Source of the DNA: Anaerolineae bacterium
GTDB lineage: Bacteria; Chloroflexota; Anaerolineae; 4572-78; J111
Direction of reading: 5' to 3'
Length of the DNA stretch: 64,000 nt
NCBI GenBank assembly: GCA_023151115.1
Contig: JAKLJP010000037.1
Location: 12,642 to 76,641, forward strand
The translations under genes were made by a program, and so were the position numbers. Position 1 is the first letter of the stretch; every line of letters begins with the position of its first letter. A model generated the notes under the pieces. That model was not told the DNA's origin. It saw only the letters and a program-made list of their open reading frames with translations, and searched no databases. Below, piece by piece: positions 47,097 through 54,834 of this stretch.

Positions 47097-47476
47097 CTCA
47101 GTTTGCACCAGTGAGATTCAAAAATAGCTGGCTATCTGATTCTTGTGCCGGGGGGCTTGAAATGGACACCTTTTGGAGAACAATTATTTGGCAGCAGTAT
47201 ACCAAAGGCGAACTACAAAGCTATCTCGATCACTGCCGCCGGAAGTGCCAGGCGACGCTGGAAGCGATGTCGGACGAAAAGGCCCGCCAACGCTGCCAAT
47301 TCTCGTGGGGCGAGGTCAGCTTTGCCGAGTTATTATTGTACACCATGCGCCATGTTCAGGAGCATGCCGCCCAGTTGAACCTGATTCTGGGGCAGAAAGT
47401 CGGTTCGGCTCCCGGCTGGGTTGCACGGGCGCAGCGCAGCCAGAGCAACGAAATCACCCCCTTTGATACACCCTAA
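47093..47476 (+). CDS. DinB-like protein lacking its N-terminal part
   Basis: The C-terminal half of a DinB/DUF664-like four-helix protein (TKGELQSYLDHCRRKCQA; LLLYTMRHVQEHAAQLNLIL, with one metal-ligand-like His region). About 60 residues of the N-terminal half are missing. In-frame starts are TTG at 47093 (overlapping ygiT) and ATG at 47162 behind a G-run. Most likely a remnant made when the DUF4258/YgiT pair arrived; it may not fold. Confidence 0.6.
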   Translation: MTQFAPVRFKNSWLSDSCAGGLEMDTFWRTIIWQQYTKGELQSYLDHCRRKCQATLEAMSDEKARQRCQFSWGEVSFAELLLYTMRHVQEHAAQLNLILGQKVGSAPGWVARAQRSQSNEITPFDTP

Positions 47477-47511
47477 CCGCCAGCTTTGGCGTAAGTACTT
47501 CCTTTGAGGTT

Positions 47512-49971
47512 CTATGGCGTTTCCTTGATGACCAAATTATCAAATTCAACGATAAGGGTTTGGTCTGCCTCAAATAGACTAACCGCTAAAGCTATCTCAC
47601 CGGTCTCTGTTAAAGTAATATCCGGCTTTGTTGTTATTAGCTCTTGACCGTTAGCATAAATTGTAAATTTCGAATCCTTAGCCAGGAGAGCAAACGTATT
47701 GGTTTCTCCTGGTTTCAGATTGATGAACTTGCTGAATGTGTCGGCTTGAGGACGCGGCTTTATCCACTGTCCATCTTTCCTCGCGTCCAGTCTATACATC
47801 CCCTCCTCTTTGAAGAGGAGATGGTAATAATTCCCATCATTCCGCCGAAATTGGAGACCTATGCCGATATCGTCGCCTTGGCTAGCTATCTCAACAATAG
47901 TGGCTTCGAATTGGAGATAGAAATCCTTGGCAGGTTTGGTAGGAACCGTTACATGTTTGGTTACAGCCTGTTTTGATTCGACTCGCCACCGAAGTTTGCC
48001 GCCATCAATTTGAGCTTCGCTAATCGAATACTCATCGTCATGAAATTCTGCATCCCAACCCTGGACGTTTGAGCTAAAATCCTCCTCAAACAAGATAGTG
48101 GCATTGGCAATAGCAGTGGCCTGCGCTATGGCGGTGGCCGTAGGTGCAAGCCGGGCTAGGGTCATGGCATTGGCCGTAGCAGTAACGGCGGTTTCGATCT
48201 CAGATTTCGGTCTGGCCAACGGTAGTTCTTCGATAACCAGATTATCAAAATCAACTTTTAAAACTTCTTCTCCGCTGTCCAGGCCAATCCCCAGCCATAT
48301 CGAGCCTGGCTCATTCAAAGTTGGATCAGATATAGTGGCTAACTCCTGGCTATTGGCATAAATGGTAAAATTTGTATCTGTTACCAAAATCTCAAATGTA
48401 TTCGTTATACCTTGATCCAGTTTGAAGGCGTCACTCGTAAAACTCTTCTTTTTTTCAAAATTTTCATCTTGTTTTAACCAAAGGGCATAGGTATTTTCTT
48501 CAAAATCAAGCTGGTAAAGGTCATTCGCTTCATTTTCTCGGAAGGCGATTGAAATATTTACTTCCCCATAATTATCAGGAGCTTCGCTGATGGTGGCCTC
48601 AAACCGCAATCGGAAATCTCTAAGGGAAAGACCAGGAACCTGCACCCAAGAACCTGTGCCCTGCTTGGATTTGATGGTCAGCCGGTATTGGCCGTCGTCA
48701 GTAAACTCATAGTAATAATCCCCCTTTTGGCCCGACCTGGGTTTTGTCTGCCATCCTCTCATATTTGAACCAAAATCTTCGTCCACCACTACTACGGCAT
48801 TAGCCATAGCGGTCCTGCGGGCAGCGGCGGTAGCAGTTGGGGCAACCACTCTGGCTGTCGCCGTGGTTCGGATTTCCGGCACTTTGTCGTCGGGAACGAG
48901 TTCGGTAATCATCAGGTTATCAAAATCGGCGACAGTAGTTTGATTGGCCGGTTGATACACGACCAGGTAAATTTCACCCGCCTCAGTAAAGGTCGAGTCC
49001 GTTACGGTAGCCAGTTCCCGGTCATTAGCATAAAGAGTAAAATTTGAGTCTACAACTCGGATAGCCAAACGGTTGACGAGTTTTAGGTTAAGTTTAATAT
49101 TATCGCTAACCGTTGAGAACTCAAGATCAATGATCTTGCCATTTTGCCTTATCTGAACATTGTAAGCGCCCTGATTGTCAAAGTTGACTCGATAATAATT
49201 ATTGTCATCCTGTAAGCGGAATAAAATCGCAATTCCGGCGTCGTTGGATGGCGCATCAAGGGTGGCATCGAATTCAAGCCAAAAATCTTTGGTGGAAAAG
49301 TTGGGGATTGGCTCGGAATAAAATATATCATTTTGCTTGGAGATGATTGTCCAATGATACGTACCGCCGATAATTTGTAGTTGCCCACTCGCCAAATCAT
49401 CATCGAACGGTTCTACATCCCAGCTGTGTCCATTTGAACTGAAATCATCCCGAAATGAGAGAATCTCCTGGAGCTTTACTACTGTGGGTATTGTTGTTGG
49501 TTCGGGGGAACTGACCGCATCCTGATTGTCTATTTCGGTGGTCAATTGATCGGTTATAGTGGCTGTTGAAAATGACGGAAATGGGGAGATATTGAATATG
49601 AAACTGATGACGATCAGGGAAATAACCCCGCCGAGCAAAGCGTAAGGAGTCACACGCTTGAACGAAACTGGTTCGTTTTTTGGGGCGGGGAAATCCGATA
49701 ATGGACCAGTAGGGAAATAGTAAGGCTGATGTTGTTCGTATTTGGCCGGGTTGTGTTCTTTAGCCCAGGACAAGAGGATATCTATTTTCGACTGCTGATC
49801 GGCATACTCAAGCAAGTGGCTAATAATTTCACGCTTGCCGGTAGCTTGAGATAATTCATGGTAAACAGGTCTGAAATCTGGCGTATCAAAACAGAAGTTG
49901 CGCAAATCAGCATCATCAAATCCTTCGGCAAGAAGGCGACGAATTTTTCCCAGATTGTAGCGTTTGGGCAT
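47512..49971 (-). CDS. Effector-associated-domain receptor with membrane helix and three jelly-roll modules
   Basis: An 819-residue protein. Residues 1-80 are a death-like effector-associated domain (IRRLLAEGFDDADLRNFCFD; EIISHLLEYADQQSKIDILL). A membrane helix follows near 105-125 (PYALLGGVISLIVISFIFNI). Outside are three similar beta-sandwich modules of about 200 residues, each starting with a 'DDFSSNGHSWDV'-like strand and ending 'DFDNLMITEL'-like, of the LamG/DUF1080 type. Ala/Thr-rich linkers (VAPTATAAARRTAMA) separate them. ATG at 49971 with AAGGAGG. Inference: an outside sensor that recruits inside partners. Confidence 0.85.
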   Translation of the reverse strand: MPKRYNLGKIRRLLAEGFDDADLRNFCFDTPDFRPVYHELSQATGKREIISHLLEYADQQSKIDILLSWAKEHNPAKYEQHQPYYFPTGPLSDFPAPKNEPVSFKRVTPYALLGGVISLIVISFIFNISPFPSFSTATITDQLTTEIDNQDAVSSPEPTTIPTVVKLQEILSFRDDFSSNGHSWDVEPFDDDLASGQLQIIGGTYHWTIISKQNDIFYSEPIPNFSTKDFWLEFDATLDAPSNDAGIAILFRLQDDNNYYRVNFDNQGAYNVQIRQNGKIIDLEFSTVSDNIKLNLKLVNRLAIRVVDSNFTLYANDRELATVTDSTFTEAGEIYLVVYQPANQTTVADFDNLMITELVPDDKVPEIRTTATARVVAPTATAAARRTAMANAVVVVDEDFGSNMRGWQTKPRSGQKGDYYYEFTDDGQYRLTIKSKQGTGSWVQVPGLSLRDFRLRFEATISEAPDNYGEVNISIAFRENEANDLYQLDFEENTYALWLKQDENFEKKKSFTSDAFKLDQGITNTFEILVTDTNFTIYANSQELATISDPTLNEPGSIWLGIGLDSGEEVLKVDFDNLVIEELPLARPKSEIETAVTATANAMTLARLAPTATAIAQATAIANATILFEEDFSSNVQGWDAEFHDDEYSISEAQIDGGKLRWRVESKQAVTKHVTVPTKPAKDFYLQFEATIVEIASQGDDIGIGLQFRRNDGNYYHLLFKEEGMYRLDARKDGQWIKPRPQADTFSKFINLKPGETNTFALLAKDSKFTIYANGQELITTKPDITLTETGEIALAVSLFEADQTLIVEFDNLVIKETP

Positions 49972-50043
49972 AAATCCTCCTTCAAGCAAGTAATTAATCG
50001 GTTTGCCTCAATACTCTGATAAGCCCCTGTTCTCTTTATTATA

Positions 50044-50658
50044 TCACCCTTTGCCATTCACCAGCGCCTGAATCACCTCCGCCGCCGCCCGCCCGGCCCG
50101 GCCGCGGTGGCTGATTTGATGTTTCACCGCCCCCGGCGCTTGACCCAGAGTTTGGTTCAACTCCGGCACAAAAAAGATGGGATCGTAGCCAAACCCGTTG
50201 CTGCCTTTGAGTTCGTAATCAATAATGCCCTCCACCGTCCCTTCAACCGTGCCAATCAACCGCTCCGGGGTGGCCAGGGCGATGACACAGCGGAAGCGGG
50301 CAGTGCGCTGTTCCCAGGGCACGTTTTTTGCCGCCAGCTTGTCCAGCACCAGATGGCAGCGGCCCACGTGGTCATCTTTGGCCGTGCCCTCGTAGCGGGC
50401 CGAGTAGACCCCCGGCTCACCACCGAGGGCGTCCACTTCCAAACCGGAGTCGTCGGCCAGGGTGAGCAGGCCGCTGGCTTGGGCAAAGGCCTCGGCTTTA
50501 ATGATGGCGTTTTCCTCAAAGGTTACGCCGGTTTCCTCCGGGTCAAGGGTAATGCCCTCGTCGGCCAGGTATGTCACCGCCACCGGCAGGTCGGCCAGAA
50601 TTTCTTGATATTCTTTGACTTTGTTATGGTTGTTGCTGGCGATAAGTAGTTTGAGCAT
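50044..50658 (-). CDS. rdgB: RdgB/HAM1-type XTP/dITP pyrophosphatase
   Basis: A 204-residue house-cleaning enzyme that hydrolyses dITP, XTP and related bases to keep them out of DNA. Motifs: IASNNHNKVKEYQEIL at the start, TFEENAIIKAEAF, LADDSGLEVDALGGEPGVYS and GSNGFGYDPIFFVP near the end, SHRGRA at the C-terminus. The ATG at 50658 has GGGG upstream; the frame is open further into a repeat. Confidence 0.95.
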   Translation of the reverse strand: MLKLLIASNNHNKVKEYQEILADLPVAVTYLADEGITLDPEETGVTFEENAIIKAEAFAQASGLLTLADDSGLEVDALGGEPGVYSARYEGTAKDDHVGRCHLVLDKLAAKNVPWEQRTARFRCVIALATPERLIGTVEGTVEGIIDYELKGSNGFGYDPIFFVPELNQTLGQAPGAVKHQISHRGRAGRAAAEVIQALVNGKG

Positions 50659-50670
50659 TTTGTCCCCCTC

Positions 50671-50748
50671 AGTGAGGCGAGGACGCGAGGAAGCGTGAGG
50701 CGAAAAATAATTCTCTTCGCGTCCTCGCCTCACGCCCCCTCGCCTCTC
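50671..50748. repeat. GAGGCGAG/CTCGCCTC-word inverted repeat
   Basis: AGTGAGGCGAGGACGCGAGG on the left and GCGTCCTCGCCTCACGCCCC on the right, spanning the gap between rdgB and the next gene. Confidence 0.75.
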
Positions 50749-50751
50749 ATC

Positions 50752-51411
50752 TCATTCCAAAAAGATGTACCGCCCCCCGCCGCCGTCATCCCAGGTGAGC
50801 ACCAGATCACGCTCCCCGGCGATCACTTCAAAGGCCAGCCGGCCTTCTAGCCCCTCGCCGGGCGGCAAAGAGCCGCGCCCCAACGCGCCGTCTACCACGT
50901 CGCCGGCCAACGGTTGGTAGGCTTCTTCAAAAGCGTTCAACAGCAGAAAATCGCGCTCGTTGAAGTCAGCCTCTTCTTCGCCCAAGTTGACCATCTCGAC
51001 GGTGACGATGATTAACTCGCGGCCCTCAACGGCCGGGACGGTAGGCAGGGCGGCATTGCGATTAACGTCAATGATCGTTAGCCGCATGCCTTTTTCATTG
51101 ACAACTGACTCGTCGGGTAAGGCTGGGTCTTGAAAAGAAAGGCCCAAATCGCTGCCGGGAATGGGGGTGGGCGCAAACAGGCTGGATGGGTCCACCGCCA
51201 AAGCGCCGGCCGCTACCAGACCGCAGCAGCCCATACATAAAAAAACCAAACAGCCGCCGGCCAGAAAGATGAGCGCGCGCCGGAGTAACGAGTCGCCAGG
51301 ACCGCCGCCCTCTTCTTCATATTCGTAGTCATCCTCGTCGTAGATATAATCTTCTTCAGGATCATTTTCAGGCGGGTAAAATGGCCCCGACTGAGGGTAA
51401 TATTGACTCAT
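50752..51411 (-). CDS. Membrane protein with outer DUF4352-like domain
   Basis: A 219-residue protein. An acidic, Tyr-rich N-terminus (EEDYIYDEDDYEYEEEGG) is followed by one Cys-rich membrane helix (about residues 45-70) and an outer immunoglobulin-like domain (GMRLTIIDVNRNAALPTVPA; VEGRELIIVTVEMVNLGEEE) of the DUF4352 type. Role unknown. ATG at 51411 with a weak GGAG upstream. Confidence 0.75.
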   Translation of the reverse strand: MSQYYPQSGPFYPPENDPEEDYIYDEDDYEYEEEGGGPGDSLLRRALIFLAGGCLVFLCMGCCGLVAAGALAVDPSSLFAPTPIPGSDLGLSFQDPALPDESVVNEKGMRLTIIDVNRNAALPTVPAVEGRELIIVTVEMVNLGEEEADFNERDFLLLNAFEEAYQPLAGDVVDGALGRGSLPPGEGLEGRLAFEVIAGERDLVLTWDDGGGGRYIFLE

Positions 51412-51566
51412 TTCAGCTCCTTATGGAAGGGGGATTACCACAGCGGGCCATTATAGCACAGGTAGATACGCATCCCCAAGAATCACCCGGCAACTTGGCG
51501 GGCCTTGATTGGATGGTATAATGGATATGTTGATAGGGGGAGTTTCCAGATTTAAATAAGCCAAAA

Positions 51567-51627
51567 CGTGTTGCGTCTTGCGTCTTCCGTGAGCTTTATG
51601 TGACGTAAGACGCAACACGCAAGACGT
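51567..51627. repeat. GTCTTGC-word inverted repeat
   Basis: CGTGTTGCGTCTTGCGTCTT on the left and AAGACGCAACACGCAAGACG on the right, in the gap before the hydrolase gene. Confidence 0.8.
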
Positions 51628-51667
51628 ATTTCCTGGAAATGCCTCAAGGTTGTAGGAGTCAGAGTTA

Positions 51668-52741
51668 GTGAGACAAGCCAAAATTTCGACGGCGGTGCAT
51701 TACCGGCATCAGCAGGTGACGGTGGAAGCCTTTCACCTGTCAAGCCTGGCCCGCCAGAATTTGGGCCTTGATTTGGCCGCGTTGGAGCAGTTCCGCCAGC
51801 AAACCGGCCTGGTTGATCTGTACTGGCGGGCCATGTATTACAAATTCCCCGATGGCTATAAAGATTTGGCCGAGGCGTTGGTTGAGGCCGACGGCTATGT
51901 TTTTTTTCTGCACGGCTGGGACGGCACTCACCGCATCTGGGAAAATCTGCCGCTGCGCCTGGCCGCGGCGCACAAGCGGCTGGTCTGTTTCAACCTCGAC
52001 GTGAACGGCTTTGGTATGTCGCCCTTTATCAACGACACTCCCGAAGCCGAGCAGTGTACCCCGGCGGCTCTGATTAGAGCAATTGAGCTGTGGCTGCGCA
52101 CCCTCAAGTTCTGGCCGACCCCCCGGCGGCGGCGCGGCAAACCTTTTTACCTCTTTGTCGGCCACTCGATGGGCGCGGCGGCCCTTTTCTTTAAAGAAGA
52201 AATCGGCTGGCGCGGCGACGCCTACGGTTTTTACGCTCTGGCCCCGGCCCTGTTCTGCAACGACACCCAGCGCCAGGCGTTTTTCAAAACGGTCGGAACG
52301 GGCATCCGTATCCCCTCATTCGCCGCCGTCAAAAATGCGCTGGCCCCGCACATTATGGAGATTTTAGCCGCCGGGGCCAGCCCCGAAGTAAAAAAAGAGC
52401 ACGTCCGCGTTTTTGCCCGCACTCCCTTTGGCACGCTGGCCCAAACGCTCTACGTATTGGGGGCCAGCCCGACTCGCCCACAGCGGGCCGATTGGTTCCG
52501 TTTTCGGGTGGCGTTGGGTGATAAAGACCGGCTGGTAGGGCTGGATAACATGCTTTATTTGCTGGACGAATTTGGCCTCAGCGACGACCAAATCCGCGTA
52601 GCCGCCGGCGACCATTATTTTTTCTCCTACGGCGACGGCTCACCGCCGGTCCATCGCCAAAACCGTGAGGCCCTGCTGGACGATTTGCTGGACTTCTGCC
52701 GGCAGTTGGGAGAAGAAGCGCGGGGGAATTGGGGGGGGTAG
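51668..52741 (+). CDS. Alpha/beta hydrolase
   Basis: A 357-residue alpha/beta-hydrolase: oxyanion loop FLHGWDGTHRIW, nucleophile Ser in VGHSMGAAAL, late acid in GDKDRLVG and His in AAGDHYFFS. There is no signal peptide. Substrate unknown; esterase or lipase type is possible. GTG start at 51668 with AGGAG nine bases away. Convergent with the ATPase pair. Confidence 0.85.
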   Translation: MRQAKISTAVHYRHQQVTVEAFHLSSLARQNLGLDLAALEQFRQQTGLVDLYWRAMYYKFPDGYKDLAEALVEADGYVFFLHGWDGTHRIWENLPLRLAAAHKRLVCFNLDVNGFGMSPFINDTPEAEQCTPAALIRAIELWLRTLKFWPTPRRRRGKPFYLFVGHSMGAAALFFKEEIGWRGDAYGFYALAPALFCNDTQRQAFFKTVGTGIRIPSFAAVKNALAPHIMEILAAGASPEVKKEHVRVFARTPFGTLAQTLYVLGASPTRPQRADWFRFRVALGDKDRLVGLDNMLYLLDEFGLSDDQIRVAAGDHYFFSYGDGSPPVHRQNREALLDDLLDFCRQLGEEARGNWGG

Positions 52742-52747
52742 GGTTGC

Positions 52748-53326
52748 TTATGTTGCTGCAAACTCGCTCAATAGAATCTCGTTGAAATTATTAAACGGCG
52801 GCGATCCCGACATTGCTACCAGCCGATTTAGTTCACTTAAGCGACGTTGACTGGTAAATACGACGCTAAAGCTCTGGTGGCGACTCGAAAGCGAGCGCAG
52901 CGGTCCCAGCAAATCCGGCGTGAACAGGCGTGGGTTTTCGGCCAGTTGATCCAGGTCATCCAACAATAAAACCAGTTTGCCTTCCCGTTGGTCAAGTTGA
53001 CGCAGAATCCGATCAGACTTTAAGCCTGAACTTTCCGCTAAATCCTCGATGAGCCCGTGCCAGGGTTGATTTACGGCTCGCCCGGCAAACGATTGCCAGA
53101 CCCGCCGCCAAAAATCCGCGGCGGTTTCATTGGCCTTGAATTGGCGAGCGGCAATATAATCAAACACCCAGTGCGGGGCCTGGGGCAGCCAGAGCGAATA
53201 AATTTGAGGATTGCCGATCTGCTGCAATAGTTTGGTTGGATCAACTTGGGTGGGGGCGATCAAGGCAATACTTTGTCCGCCCGCCAGCCGACGGAAAATA
53301 TGTCGTAGAGCCGCTTCTTCATTCAT
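52748..53326 (-). CDS. STAND-like ATPase fragment with a broken P-loop
   Basis: A 192-residue protein related to the first half of the ATPase encoded upstream. Where Walker A should be it reads IALIAPTQVDPTKLLQQ: the Gly-Lys pair is gone. Walker B is kept (LVLLLDDLDQL), as is the following SVVFTSQRRLSELNRLV. It ends soon after, without the C-terminal lid and helices. Overlaps the upstream ATPase by four bases (ATGA). Possibly a regulatory pseudo-ATPase, or a decaying copy. Confidence 0.7.
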   Translation of the reverse strand: MNEEAALRHIFRRLAGGQSIALIAPTQVDPTKLLQQIGNPQIYSLWLPQAPHWVFDYIAARQFKANETAADFWRRVWQSFAGRAVNQPWHGLIEDLAESSGLKSDRILRQLDQREGKLVLLLDDLDQLAENPRLFTPDLLGPLRSLSSRHQSFSVVFTSQRRLSELNRLVAMSGSPPFNNFNEILLSEFAAT

Positions 53327-54582
53327 TGCAAAGCCTTTGGTAAAATAATTTTACGAGCCAGATCAATTAAGCCGTCGGGGATTTTCTGCCATACCTTTTG
53401 CAGCCAATTAATCTCTTCCTGCGTCAACAGTCCACCCAATTTGTATTCTTTGTTAGTAAGCCATTGAGTGAAATCCTCAATCTGTTCGCCCCGCGTGCCG
53501 ACAATTTTGTGGTCAAAAATCCAGTGCAGAAAGGCCTGTGAGCCAATACGCTCTCCCCCCGTGGCGCTGATTTCCAGCGTCCCTTGTCGCACCATTTGTT
53601 TGACTTCACTATCGTACCAGACCAGATACTTGTCTCTCTGTTCCAGGCTAAACTTTTCGCCCGACGATAGACGATTGTTTAATTCATCCAGCGCCAAAAT
53701 TACCAGGGCCACTTGCGCTTTGGGGTTGAGATAGTTCCACACATCTTGAAACTGAGTGTCGGCTTTTTCGATAAATTGTATGCCAAGCCGCCGGCGGGTC
53801 AACTCGTTGGTCAAATCGGCCTCGTAATAAAGTTCTCCGGCCAATTGTAACAACAAGGGGTGATGCCCGGCCAGGGTGATGATGGTCTCGATGGCCGACG
53901 AATTTGGCATATCTCGCTTCAACCAATCCAACACAACCTCGGAACCAAAACTGCCCACAAAGACCGGCTCAAGGTAGTTGAGCAAATCAGAGCCGCGCAC
54001 TTTGTCTTTTAATTTTTCGGACTGGACGTTCAATTCCGCTACCGAGAGGCGGCTAGCGGTAACTAGAACTAACCCGCGGGATTTCATAACCACCACCCGT
54101 AACGGCCCCAAAAAATCGAGCGTATTGAAGTGGGGCAGGTTGAACAGGTAATCAAACTCGTCAACCAATAAAACAACTCGCTGCCCGGCGTTGGCCAGAT
54201 GATTGAAGGTGCTCAACAACCCCTGCACATCAAGAGTTTTAGGTTTCATCAAAACCCGAATGCGTTCTTTCAGGTCCTGGTCGGCACTAAACGTGATTTC
54301 TCGCAGCACATGCCGCCAGAAATCGTTGGGGGTGTGGTCGCTTTGGAAGGATTGAAAATCAAGCTCGACAAAAATGTATCGTTCCGAGTTTGGCACAAAC
54401 TGGGCAATCACAGTCGGGTCATTGACACGCCGCAGGAGGGAACTTTTGCCGATGTGCGGGTTACCGACAATACCGGTGCTGGCTCCTTTGGCCACTCGCT
54501 CCAGGATGGTTTTTACTTCGGCGGCGCGATTGATAAACTGCTCACTGGTAGCGATTTGGAAGGGAATGAAGGGATTGGGCAT
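53323..54582 (-). CDS. STAND/AAA-type ATPase
   Basis: A 419-residue ATPase: GIVGNPHIGKSSLLRRV as Walker A near residue 40, RVVLLVDEFDYLFNL as Walker B near 145, sensor-like LVLVTASRLSVAEL, then a winged-helix-like region (ITLAGHHPLLLQLAGELYYE). The C-terminal 50 residues (KLGGLLTQEEINWLQKVWQK) could be a small interaction helix bundle. ATG at 54582 behind AGGAG. Co-transcribed with the pseudo-ATPase. Confidence 0.85.
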   Translation of the reverse strand: MPNPFIPFQIATSEQFINRAAEVKTILERVAKGASTGIVGNPHIGKSSLLRRVNDPTVIAQFVPNSERYIFVELDFQSFQSDHTPNDFWRHVLREITFSADQDLKERIRVLMKPKTLDVQGLLSTFNHLANAGQRVVLLVDEFDYLFNLPHFNTLDFLGPLRVVVMKSRGLVLVTASRLSVAELNVQSEKLKDKVRGSDLLNYLEPVFVGSFGSEVVLDWLKRDMPNSSAIETIITLAGHHPLLLQLAGELYYEADLTNELTRRRLGIQFIEKADTQFQDVWNYLNPKAQVALVILALDELNNRLSSGEKFSLEQRDKYLVWYDSEVKQMVRQGTLEISATGGERIGSQAFLHWIFDHKIVGTRGEQIEDFTQWLTNKEYKLGGLLTQEEINWLQKVWQKIPDGLIDLARKIILPKALQ

Positions 54583-54726
54583 AGCTTATGCTCCTCATAA
54601 ATAGACCGTTGACGACAGATTATAATACCTTTGTGGTACCCCCGACCGCAACAAGGCATTTTCATCGTCAGTGGCGTGCCACAGGTTCATGAACACTCCT
54701 CTCAATAGCTAATCTAATAGACGAAC

Positions 54727-54828
54727 CAATTAAAGTTCATACATTTCGCTCGGCCAGGATTTGTCAATCCTGGCCCTAAGCCGCTGGATATGGCTATCCA
54801 GCGGGAGCAGATGTATGACTTTTAATTG
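54727..54828. repeat. MITE-like cruciform element
   Basis: Terminal inverted repeats CAATTAAAGTTCATACAT (54727-54744) and ATGTATGACTTTTAATTG (54811-54828). Inside are two perfect hairpins, GGCCAGGAT/ATCCTGGCC and CCGCTGGATA/TATCCAGCGG. 102 bases, no coding. It sits six bases beyond the stop of the TPR-ATPase gene and could act as a transcription end. Confidence 0.75.
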
Positions 54829-54834
54829 ATTTCC

